This document shows, piece by piece, positions 1 to 5,555 of a stretch of 6,623 bases of DNA (the stretch's first letter is position 1; each line of letters starts with the position of its first letter). Origin of the DNA: Microcaldota archaeon (GTDB taxonomy: Archaea; Micrarchaeota; Micrarchaeia; Anstonellales; Bilamarchaeaceae); NCBI GenBank assembly GCA_021823425.1, contig JAKANX010000031.1, positions 1 to 6,623 on the forward strand, read 5' to 3'. Made by a program: the position numbers and the translations under genes. The notes beneath the pieces were generated by a model. It did no database searches, was not told where the DNA came from, and saw only the letters and a program-made list of their open reading frames with translations.

Positions 1-878
1 AGATTGTGCAAAAAAGCGGCGGCGCGATAGTGTGGGGCGGAGGCCTCAACCTCGCGAGCGCGGACGACAAATTGATAAAGATAAGGAACCCGCTCAGCCT
101 GGACCCGAGGGGGGTGCTGCTTTCCTCAATACTGGCGAAGAAAAAGAGCGTGGGCGCGCAGCACGTAGTCATAGACATACCGATTGGAAGGGGCACGAAG
201 ATCGCCTCCATGCACGACGCGCAGGAGCTCGCGCAGGATTTCCTCAAGATCGGGAACATGCTCGGCATGAACGTGGAGGCGCTCATAACGGACGGGAGCG
301 AGCCCATAGGGAACGGGATTGGGCCCGCGCTGGAGGCGCGGGACGTGTTGCAGGTGCTGGAGGGCTCGGGCCCCGAGGACCTCAGGCACAAGAGTTTGAT
401 AGTGGCGGGCAAGGCAATAGAACTTACCGGAAAGGTGGAGAAAGGCAAGGGATACGAAGTGGCAGAGCACTTCCTTGAAAACGGGAAGGCGCTCGCGAAG
501 ATGAGGGAGATAATAGGGCTGCAGGGCGGGAACCCGAAGCTCAAGAGCGACGACATGCCCATCGGCCAGTACAAATACGAGGTCAAGGCCGAGCGCGGCG
601 GCAAGATAAGCCACATAGACAACAAGGCAATTTCAAAGATTTGCAGGATTGCGGGCGCGCCCGGGGACAAGGGCGCAGGGGTTTACCTGTACAGGCTCAA
701 GGGCGACCACGTGGAGCCCGGGGACGTGCTGTTCACAATCCACGCCGAGAGCGAGACCAAGCTGGACTTCGCGATAAAGGCGTTGGAGGGCTTGGAGCCC
801 ATGGAGATGCAGAAAATGCTGCTTGACACGGTAAACGAGATAGGAAGGCTGCGCAACGGCGAAGGGGGAGTTGAATAG
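1..878 (+). CDS. deoA: AMP phosphorylase, C-terminal part (5' end outside window)
   Basis: This is the C-terminal ~291 residues of an archaeal AMP phosphorylase (nucleoside phosphorylase II family), which converts AMP plus phosphate to adenine and ribose 1,5-bisphosphate in the cytoplasm. The reading frame is already open at base 3, and the first residues seen (IVQKSGGAIVWGGGLNLASADD) are internal to the family. The family is usually about 500 residues, so roughly 210 are missing upstream. The stretch at about nt 30-71 and the following LSLDPRG..LLSSILAKKKS segment (about nt 93-150) belong to the phosphate/sugar-binding domain. IDIPIGRGTK follows near nt 173. The C-terminal PYNP domain includes KISHIDNKAISKICRIAGAP (about nt 603-662) and GDVLFTIHAES. 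These features fit the archaeal AMP phosphorylase more than bacterial thymidine phosphorylase. The stop is TAG at 876-878. The GTG at base 6 is an internal codon, not a start. Eno follows 31 bases later on the same strand, suggesting co-transcription. Confidence 0.93.
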   Translation, partial: IVQKSGGAIVWGGGLNLASADDKLIKIRNPLSLDPRGVLLSSILAKKKSVGAQHVVIDIPIGRGTKIASMHDAQELAQDFLKIGNMLGMNVEALITDGSEPIGNGIGPALEARDVLQVLEGSGPEDLRHKSLIVAGKAIELTGKVEKGKGYEVAEHFLENGKALAKMREIIGLQGGNPKLKSDDMPIGQYKYEVKAERGGKISHIDNKAISKICRIAGAPGDKGAGVYLYRLKGDHVEPGDVLFTIHAESETKLDFAIKALEGLEPMEMQKMLLDTVNEIGRLRNGEGGVE

Positions 879-909
879 CGCATTTCGCGGCGCTCCAGAA
901 GGTAATGCC

Positions 910-2151
910 ATGAAGATAGGGAACGTTTTCGCAAGGGAAGTGCTGGACTCGCGCGGGAATCCGACCGTGGAGGCCGAGGTCGCCGGGAAGGGCGTGCTCG
1001 CAAGGGCGATTGCGCCCAGCGGCGCCAGCACAGGGACGCACGAGGCGCACGAGCTGCGCGACGGAGGAAAACGTTTCCTGGGAAAGGGCGTGCTCAACGC
1101 GGTTAGCAACGTGAACAAAATCATAGCGCCGGGAATACGGGGAATGGAGGCGGAGGCGCAGGGGGAGATAGACGCGAGGATGATGGCGCTGGACGGAACG
1201 CCGAACAAGAGCAGCCTCGGCGCGAACGCGACCGTGGCTGTTTCCATGGCCGCGATGAAGGCTGCGGCTATGGGGCAGGGCAAAGCGGTGTACCAGTATC
1301 TTGGGGGGAACTCGCTGCCGGTGCCCATGCTCAATATCCTCAATGGGGGAAAGCACGCCGGAAACGCGCTGGCGATACAGGAATTCATGATAATGCCGAA
1401 GTGGCCCAAGACATTCAAGGCGTCGCTGCAGATGGCTTCAGAAACATACCACGCGCTCGGAACCCGGCTTTCTAAGAAATACGGGCCCTCCGCCCGGAAC
1501 GTGGGCGACGAGGGCGGCTTCGCGCCCAACCTCCCGGATTGCTTTTCCGCGATGGAGGAGATAAGCCTCGCGATAGAGGAGGCGGGCTACGGGAACGAGC
1601 TGAAATTGGGGGTGGACGCCGCGGCGAGCTCGTTCTACGACCAAAGGAGCGGGAAATACTTGATTGACGGAAAGAAGTTGGGTGCGGGAGCGCTCATGGA
1701 CTATTACGGGGAAATGATAAAGAAATACGGGGTGCTCAGCATAGAGGACCCGTTCCACGAGGAGGATTTCGCGGGCTTCGCGGCCATGACGGCGAAGTTC
1801 GGCCCCAGGGTGCAAATCGTCGGGGACGACCTGCTCGTCACGAACCCGGAAAGGCTCAAAACAGCGATTTCCAAAAAATCGGTCAACGCGCTGCTGCTCA
1901 AGATAAACCAGATAGGCACCGTTAGCGAGAGCATGGAGGTCGCGCGCATGTGCAGGAAGAACGGCATACGGATTGTGGTGAGCCACCGCTCGGGCGAGAG
2001 CGAGGATTCCTTCATAGCGGATTTCGCCGTAGGCATAGAGGCGGGGCAGATAAAGACGGGGGCGCCCGCGCGCGGCGAGCGCACGGCCAAATACAACCAG
2101 CTCCTGCGCATAGAGGAGGACCCCGAAGTTTCAATTGCAAGGGTATTCTAA
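910..2151 (+). CDS. eno: enolase (phosphopyruvate hydratase)
   Basis: Enolase, 413 residues, interconverts 2-phosphoglycerate and phosphoenolpyruvate in glycolysis/gluconeogenesis; full length for the family. Motifs run in the expected order: DSRGNPTVE at the N-terminus, the mobile loop SGASTGTHEAHELRDG, LNILNGGKHAGN..IQEFMIMP (E158), NVGDEGGFAP (E201), the presumed Mg ligands D236, E279 and D306 (VGDDLLVTN), LLLKINQIGT (K331, catalytic lysine), SHRSGESEDSFIAD, and IKTGAPARGERTAKYNQLLRIE (K382). No key residue appears to be missing. I chose ATG 910 because the protein then begins MKIGNVFAREVLDSRG, as enolases do, and because a purine-rich AGAAGG (897-902) lies just upstream. The frame stays open upstream to a TTG at 871, but that start would add 13 non-conserved residues and overlap the deoA stop. 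It is probably in an operon with deoA. Its stop is followed by a hairpin-bearing spacer. Confidence 0.97.
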   Translation: MKIGNVFAREVLDSRGNPTVEAEVAGKGVLARAIAPSGASTGTHEAHELRDGGKRFLGKGVLNAVSNVNKIIAPGIRGMEAEAQGEIDARMMALDGTPNKSSLGANATVAVSMAAMKAAAMGQGKAVYQYLGGNSLPVPMLNILNGGKHAGNALAIQEFMIMPKWPKTFKASLQMASETYHALGTRLSKKYGPSARNVGDEGGFAPNLPDCFSAMEEISLAIEEAGYGNELKLGVDAAASSFYDQRSGKYLIDGKKLGAGALMDYYGEMIKKYGVLSIEDPFHEEDFAGFAAMTAKFGPRVQIVGDDLLVTNPERLKTAISKKSVNALLLKINQIGTVSESMEVARMCRKNGIRIVVSHRSGESEDSFIADFAVGIEAGQIKTGAPARGERTAKYNQLLRIEEDPEVSIARVF

Positions 2152-2162
2152 TGACAACGGAA

Positions 2163-2219
2163 CCGTTTCCTGTTTTGTGTTTCGCGTTCCGCGGAACTCT
2201 GAACCCCGAACAGGAAACG
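2163..2219 (+). repeat. nested palindromic intergenic element, copy 1
   Basis: The spacer between eno and the next gene holds a structured element. The outer arms CGTTTCCTGTT (2164-2174) and AACAGGAAACG (2209-2219) are perfectly complementary over 11 bp. A further GAAC/GTTC pairing (2160-2163 with 2219-2222) is possible with one bulged base. Inside, GTTTCGCG (2179-2186) pairs with CGCGGAAC (2190-2197), including one T-G wobble, around a 3-base loop; the 12-base palindrome GTTCCGCGGAAC (2186-2197) overlaps it. The element aligns in the same orientation with 5188-5240, so it looks like one copy of a dispersed repeat. In RNA it would form a hairpin in the 3' UTR of eno or in the leader of the membrane gene at 2236. 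It has no long T tract, so it is not a clear archaeal terminator. Strand is given relative to the alignment only. Confidence 0.72.
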
Positions 2220-2235
2220 TTCGACGGGTAATCCG

Positions 2236-2625
2236 ATGGCAGACCTCCGCATATGGATACTGAAAATCCTTGACGGCCTGCTCACGCTAATCGGGGAGAT
2301 AATCGTTTTCTTCGGGGTTTACGAATTCCTCTCATCGCATTCGCTGTCCTTGGCGTTCTTCGGGCTTTTCGCGCTCGTGCTCGGGCAGCTAGCGGGAGCC
2401 GGCGCGGTGAGGTACGAGGACGGGCGGAAACTCCAGTATCACGCGATGGAGGTGCTGGAAAACATCGGAAGGCAGTTCGCCTACCCCGTGCTGATTTTCG
2501 CGCTATACGTGATGGACCGGAATACGATTTTCCTTGCGCTAGCTTTCGCTACCACGCTCATTGCGTTCGTGAAGTCGCTCTTCATACTCTACAAGGCGCG
2601 GACCGCGGAGTCTATCTTATCCTGA
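2236..2625 (+). CDS. small four-helix membrane protein, function unknown
   Basis: A 129-residue hydrophobic protein that I do not recognise. Four likely membrane segments are visible at about residues 13-32 (LLTLIGEIIVFFGVYEF), 37-58 (LSLAFFGLFALVLGQLAGAGAV), 80-94 and 96-118, with a charged middle loop (RYEDGRKLQYHAMEVLENIGR, about 59-79) and a short polar tail. E21 and E30 lie in the first helix and Q51 in the second. There is no signal peptide distinct from the first helix, and no catalytic motif. ATG 2236 is the natural start, giving a short polar N-terminus MADLR; GGGT at 2226-2229 is only a weak ribosome-binding candidate. The gene is 84 bases downstream of eno, with the hairpin element between them. 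Its last 14 bases overlap the end of the convergent K+ channel gene. Length, hydrophobic pattern and codon use support a real gene; function cannot be inferred. Confidence 0.75.
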   Translation: MADLRIWILKILDGLLTLIGEIIVFFGVYEFLSSHSLSLAFFGLFALVLGQLAGAGAVRYEDGRKLQYHAMEVLENIGRQFAYPVLIFALYVMDRNTIFLALAFATTLIAFVKSLFILYKARTAESILS

Positions 2626-3004
2626 TTTTCCTCCCGTGCTCCTCTATTGAGCCCATGAAGTTCTTGAGCCTCTCGTCAACCTCCTTTTCCCTGAATTCGG
2701 ATATCGTGTAGATGAGGTAAAGCCCGAGCGAAACGCCCACCCAGACGAATATTATTGTGAGTATGCGGCCCAGCTCGGTCTTCGGCGCGACGTCCCCGTA
2801 GCCCACCGTTGTCATGGTGGCGCTCATGAAATACACCGCGGTCACGGTGTCCCAGCCCTCCACGTGCTCGTATGCGATGGAGCCGATTATGAAAACCAGT
2901 ATCACCAGGAAAATCGCGAAATAAAGCTTCTTGCGCGTGTCGCTCATGCGGCCAAGAATGCCCGGCAGGCCGGTTGTTTCCCCCCGAAAGTTCCTCGCAG
3001 CCAT
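2612..3004 (-). CDS. two-transmembrane potassium channel (ion channel pore family)
   Basis: A 130-residue pore-only K+ channel of the Ion_trans_2 type, acting in the cytoplasmic membrane. The outer helix is about residues 27-45 (LYFAIFLVILVFIIGSIAY). The pore helix WDTVTAVYFMSATM (51-64) leads into the K+ selectivity filter TTVGYGD (65-71). The inner helix is about 81-102 (ILTIIFVWVGVSLGLYLIYTIS). A charged cytoplasmic tail of about 27 residues follows. There are no voltage-sensor helices and no RCK/TrkA-N regulatory domain, so it is a minimal channel; four subunits would form a pore. The intact GYG predicts K+ rather than mixed cation selectivity. I chose ATG 3004 because the TATA box in the divergent gap lies about 25 bases away, implying a leaderless transcript. 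M20 (ATG at 2947) is an alternative start and would leave a shorter N-terminus. It diverges from lig and its 3' end overlaps the membrane gene on the other strand by 14 bases. Confidence 0.92.
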   Translation of the reverse strand: MAARNFRGETTGLPGILGRMSDTRKKLYFAIFLVILVFIIGSIAYEHVEGWDTVTAVYFMSATMTTVGYGDVAPKTELGRILTIIFVWVGVSLGLYLIYTISEFREKEVDERLKNFMGSIEEHGRKIRIR

Positions 3005-3018
3005 AAGTGGATAAAACG

Positions 3019-3034
3019 GATAAACTATATATTA
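3019..3034 (+). promoter_or_regulatory. TATA/BRE promoter of lig, also placed to serve the divergent K+ channel gene
   Basis: TATATATT (3026-3033) is the only TATA-like sequence in the 50-base gap between the divergent starts. On the + strand it is preceded by GATAAA (3019-3024), which fits the archaeal BRE consensus RNWAAW. The core ATATAT (3027-3032) is self-complementary and is centred 25.5 bases from both the lig ATG (3055) and the channel ATG (3004). That is the usual TATA-to-start distance in archaea, so both mRNAs should begin at or next to their start codons (leaderless). No Shine-Dalgarno sequence precedes either gene, which agrees. The minus-strand BRE position (AAGTAA) is a poorer match, so lig may be favoured. 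Confidence 0.72.
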
Positions 3035-3054
3035 CTTGCGAACGAATTCCAGCC

Positions 3055-4776
3055 ATGCTTTTTTCGGAACTCGCCTCGGCCTTCGCAGAGATAGAAAAGC
3101 GGAGCGGAAGGCTGGAGATGACGGGGCTGCTCGCGGGCATCTACAAAAAGGCGGGGGCAAAAGAGGCGAGGAAAATCACCTACATAATGCAGGGGATTCT
3201 CGCGCCCCCCTACGAGGGCGTGGATTTGGGGATGGGCGAGCGCTTCGCGATGCAGGCCGTTGCCGGCTCGGCAGGATATTCCATGGAGGAGGTGGAAAAG
3301 GAGGCGAAGAAGCTCGGGGACTTGGGCCTTGTCGCCGAAGCGTTCCTGTCAAGGAAAAGGCAGCACGCGCTTTCCACGCGGGAGATGGACGCGGGATACG
3401 TCTACGACGTCATGCTCAGGATTGCGAAAGCTTCCGGGAAAGGGAGCCAGGATTTGAAGATAAAGCTGCTTTCCGAGCTGCTCAACAACGCGACGCCCTT
3501 GGAAGGGAAATTCATAGTGCGCTACGTCGCAGGGCAGCTGCGCCTCGGCATAGGCGACCCGACGATGCTGGACGCGCTCTCGTTTTCCAGGTCGGGGGAC
3601 AAGAGCCTGCGCGCGGAGCTGGAGCGCGCGTACAATTTGTGCGACGACCTGGGTTTGGTGGCGGAAACGTTCGCCGAGTCCCCGGAAAAAATAAGGGAGT
3701 TCAAAATAGAGCTGTTCAAGCCAATACGGCCGGCGCTCGCGGAGCGGCTCCCGACGCCCGAGGACATAATCGGAAAGATAGGCGAGTGCGCGGTGGAATT
3801 CAAGTTCGACGGGTTCCGGATGCAGATTCACAAGAAGGGAAGTGAGGTGGAGATTTACTCGCGCAAGCTGGAGAAGATAACGTTCATGTATCCGGATGTC
3901 GTGGAGGCCGTAAGGAAGCTGAAGCAGGGGGAGCTGATATTTGAAGGAGAGGCCCTGGCCTTCAACGAGGGGAAGAACCGTTTCTACTCTTTTCAGGAGA
4001 CCATGCACAGGAGGAGGAAATACGGGATAAAAAAGAGCGCTGCCGAGTACCCGCTCTACGTTTACGCGTTCGATTTGATGTATAACGGGGGGGACTGCAC
4101 GAGGCTGCCTTACGCGGAGCGGAGGCGGGAGATGGAGAAAATTTTCCCCTCCGGGATTTTGAAGATTTCCGAGCGCAGGATGGTGAAGGACACCCGGGAA
4201 CTGGAGGCGATATTCAAGGAATCGCTCGAGCGCGGGCTCGAGGGGATAATGGCCAAGGATTTGAAGGCCCCTTACGTCGCCGGAGCGCGGAAGTTCGCGT
4301 GGATAAAGCTCAAGAAGAGCTACGGGAGCGCTGTTGATACGATTGATGCGACCGTGGTGGGGTATTATTTGGGCAAGGGGGCGCGCGCGGAATTCGAATT
4401 CGGCGGGCTGCTTGCGGCAGTGTATAATCCGGAGCGCGGGAAGTTCGAGACGATTGCGAAAATCGGCTCTGGCTATAGCGAGGAAGAGATGAAGAATTTG
4501 CAGGAAATGCTTTCCGAAATAACCACGAAGGAGCCGCCCGCTGACTTGGATTACAAAATCAAGCCGGATTTCTGGGTGCTGCCCAAATACGTCGTGGAAG
4601 CCGCGTTTGACGACATCACCTTGAGCCCCACGCACACGTGCGGGATGAAGAACGACAAGGGATACGCGCTGCGGTTCCCGCGCATGATGAAACTGCGCTC
4701 GGACAAGGACCCCAAGGAGAGCACGACGACGCAGGAAGTAATGGAGATGTACGAGATGATGAGGGGGGAGAAGTGA
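3055..4776 (+). CDS. lig: ATP-dependent DNA ligase (archaeal LigI type)
   Basis: A 573-residue ATP-dependent DNA ligase that seals nicks during replication and repair; full length for archaeal ligases (about 550-600). The N-terminal DNA-binding domain (about 1-220) has typical segments such as LAGIYKKA and KFIVRYVAGQLRLGIGDPTMLDAL. The adenylation domain carries motif I FKFDGFR with nucleophilic lysine K250, IFEGEALAFN, motif III-like PLYVYAFDLMYNGG, motif IV LEGIMAKD (E396-K401) and motif V AWIKLKK (W416-K421). The C-terminal OB-fold (about 430-573) includes VVGYYLGKGARAEFEFGGLLAAVY and ends with SPTHTCGMKNDKGYALRFPRM. All catalytic motifs are intact. The frame extends upstream to GTG 3007, but ATG 3055 gives the usual MLFSELASAFAEIEKRSGRLEMTGLLA start and lies about 25 bases after the TATA box, so translation is probably leaderless. 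The stop is one base from the end of convergent vapC, with no terminator between them. Confidence 0.97.
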   Translation: MLFSELASAFAEIEKRSGRLEMTGLLAGIYKKAGAKEARKITYIMQGILAPPYEGVDLGMGERFAMQAVAGSAGYSMEEVEKEAKKLGDLGLVAEAFLSRKRQHALSTREMDAGYVYDVMLRIAKASGKGSQDLKIKLLSELLNNATPLEGKFIVRYVAGQLRLGIGDPTMLDALSFSRSGDKSLRAELERAYNLCDDLGLVAETFAESPEKIREFKIELFKPIRPALAERLPTPEDIIGKIGECAVEFKFDGFRMQIHKKGSEVEIYSRKLEKITFMYPDVVEAVRKLKQGELIFEGEALAFNEGKNRFYSFQETMHRRRKYGIKKSAAEYPLYVYAFDLMYNGGDCTRLPYAERRREMEKIFPSGILKISERRMVKDTRELEAIFKESLERGLEGIMAKDLKAPYVAGARKFAWIKLKKSYGSAVDTIDATVVGYYLGKGARAEFEFGGLLAAVYNPERGKFETIAKIGSGYSEEEMKNLQEMLSEITTKEPPADLDYKIKPDFWVLPKYVVEAAFDDITLSPTHTCGMKNDKGYALRFPRMMKLRSDKDPKESTTTQEVMEMYEMMRGEK

Positions 4777-4777
4777 A

Positions 4778-5152
4778 TCAGACGAGCTTGAGCCCGCGTA
4801 TGCTCTCGAAGCCCGCCCTGTCCTTGGTGAAAAGGAACGCGTTGTTGGAAACGCAAATCGCGGCGTTTATGACATTCTTCGTGCCCCTGCTTATGCCGTT
4901 GTGCAAATCCTCGCGTATTATGCGCGACGCGGTTTCCGCGGCCTTGGAATCGAAGTCCATTATGGACACGAAATTCAGGAACTCGGAAACGGCGTCCTGC
5001 TTTTCCACGACGCTGCGGATTTCAAAAAGCGTGAGTGAAGTGATGCACAAATCCTCGTGCGAGTAGAGCTTGACTTTTTGCACAGTGGATTCCTCGCCGG
5101 TGAGGAAATCGAAGACCACTTCCGGGGCGAGGCAGATTTTGGTCTCGACCAT
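4778..5152 (-). CDS. vapC: VapC-like PIN-domain toxin with degenerate active site
   Basis: A 124-residue PIN-domain protein, the expected size for a VapC ribonuclease toxin, encoded downstream of vapB on the same strand. The fold signature is visible: a short beta strand TKICLAPEVVFDFLTGEE at the position of the usual LDTNVLIDLLRG, then ITSLTLFEIRSVV with the conserved glutamate (E44), then KNVINAAICVSNNAFLFTKD (92-111) and GLKLV at the end. The usual first aspartate is alanine here (A9, in APE instead of DTN), and the third acidic position is asparagine (N93). E44 and D111 remain. Two of four expected metal ligands are therefore missing by my alignment, so nuclease activity is doubtful. The reading frame is intact. 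The start ATG at 5152 has only a weak purine-rich site upstream. A 106-base hairpin-bearing gap separates it from vapB, unlike the usual overlapping vapBC. It converges on lig with one base between stops. Confidence 0.87.
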   Translation of the reverse strand: MVETKICLAPEVVFDFLTGEESTVQKVKLYSHEDLCITSLTLFEIRSVVEKQDAVSEFLNFVSIMDFDSKAAETASRIIREDLHNGISRGTKNVINAAICVSNNAFLFTKDRAGFESIRGLKLV

Positions 5153-5187
5153 CAGATGACCCCATGGCCGTTTTCTTGAGCCGCCGG

Positions 5188-5240
5188 CCGTTTAGGGTTC
5201 CGGGTTTTGCATTCCGCCCGAAACCCTGAACTGAAAACGG
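5188..5240 (+). repeat. palindromic intergenic element, copy 2, inside the vapB-vapC gap
   Basis: The 106-base gap between vapB and vapC (5153-5258) is GC-rich and strongly palindromic. The main stem pairs 5191-5204 with 5217-5230 (12 Watson-Crick pairs, one G-T, one mismatch) around a 12-base loop. Termini CCGTTT (5188-5193) and AAACGG (5235-5240) are complementary. An alternative outer arm CCGTTTTC (5168-5175) pairs perfectly with GAAAACGG (5233-5240). An 8-base direct repeat GGCCGTTT occurs at 5166 and 5186. The core aligns with 2163-2219: both begin CCGTTT; both contain TTTYGCRTTCCGC followed by a segment ending CYCTGAAC; and both end near GRAAACG. In the vapBC transcript (minus strand) this would form a hairpin just before the vapC start. 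Strand is given by the alignment with copy 1. Confidence 0.72.
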
Positions 5241-5258
5241 GGGGCGGTTTCGCGCTCA

Positions 5259-5474
5259 TCAGAAACCCCTCCTAATCCTGTCCAGCAGGCGCTTGTCCAC
5301 CTCGTCACGCGAGACCGTGCCGGCCAGCGCGAGCATGTCCGTCCTTTTTCCCTTGCGCTGGTGCTCCAGAGTGACGAGGTATTCCAAAACTTCCGAGAAG
5401 CTCATGTCCTTTGCGCGCTTTATCTTGTACAGGCTCGCGTAAACGTCGTCTCGTATCGTGATTACCTTTACCAT
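5259..5474 (-). CDS. vapB: VapB-type antitoxin (DUF217 family)
   Basis: A 71-residue antitoxin-like protein beginning MVKVITIRDDVYASLYKIKRAKDMSFSEVLEYLV. This matches the archaeal DUF217/VapB pattern: a DNA-binding N-terminal beta strand (VKVITIRDD) and two helices (about 10-37), as in ribbon-helix-helix regulators. A basic linker (HQRKGKRTD) and a C-terminal helical tail (SRDEVDKRLLDRIRRGF), likely the toxin-binding part, follow. The expected role is to bind and neutralise the PIN protein encoded downstream and, with or without it, to repress its own promoter. ATG 5474 is the first in-frame start that gives the conserved N-terminus. The promoter, with TATA about 70 bases upstream and palindromic sites between TATA and the predicted transcription start, supports autoregulation. 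The stop is followed by a 106-base gap before vapC, which is unusually long for this pair. Confidence 0.88.
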   Translation of the reverse strand: MVKVITIRDDVYASLYKIKRAKDMSFSEVLEYLVTLEHQRKGKRTDMLALAGTVSRDEVDKRLLDRIRRGF

Positions 5475-5519
5475 GTGGTTTGCCTGGGGTTGGGGACTGG
5501 CCGCACGCTGACGCCTTGA

Positions 5520-5555
5520 GTAAATACATTTACTAAATACATTTAAATATTTACC
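5520..5555 (-). promoter_or_regulatory. vapB promoter with overlapping palindromic operator sites
   Basis: Read on the minus strand, a BRE match GGTAAA (5555-5550) leads, overlapping by a base or so, into a TATA box TATTTAAA (5549-5542). This predicts transcription starting near 5520 and a leader of about 45 bases before vapB. The region is a string of inverted repeats: GTAAAT-AC-ATTTAC at 5520-5533, TAAAT-AC-ATTTA at 5534-5545 and TAAATATTTA at 5544-5553. The first two have the same 2-base spacer and repeat every 14 bases. The sites cover the TATA box and the TATA-to-start interval, where a bound repressor would block transcription. This fits autoregulation by VapB (or VapBC). Binding by VapB is inferred from position, not shown. 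Confidence 0.7.

Noticed and set aside
871..909. TTG 871 as the start of eno, overlapping the deoA stop
   Set aside because: It would add 13 residues with no resemblance to enolase N-termini. ATG 910 gives the conserved MKIGNVFAREVLDSRG start with AGAAGG just upstream.
633..1529. 298-codon minus-strand open frame across deoA and eno
   Set aside because: It is antisense to two conserved genes, and its translation is Pro/Ser/Ala-rich with no motif.
2160..2222. Hairpin after eno as an intrinsic terminator
   Set aside because: Archaeal terminators depend mainly on a T-run; the longest here is four T, located within the element rather than after it.
1950..2231. Plus-strand open frame spanning the eno end and the following spacer
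   Set aside because: It is mostly out of frame within conserved enolase sequence. The only new part covers the hairpin element, and there is no ribosome-binding site.
3007..3054. GTG 3007 as the start of the DNA ligase
   Set aside because: The added 16 residues would be encoded across the TATA/BRE promoter, and the family N-terminus begins at ATG 3055.
3349..4635. 428-codon open frame on the minus strand inside lig
   Set aside because: It lies wholly antisense to a fully conserved ligase; long antisense frames are expected in GC-rich genes with this codon use. The translation shows no recognisable domain.
5153..5258. CRISPR-like repeat array in the vapBC gap
   Set aside because: There are only two short imperfect GGCCGTTT repeats, no regular spacers and no cas genes.
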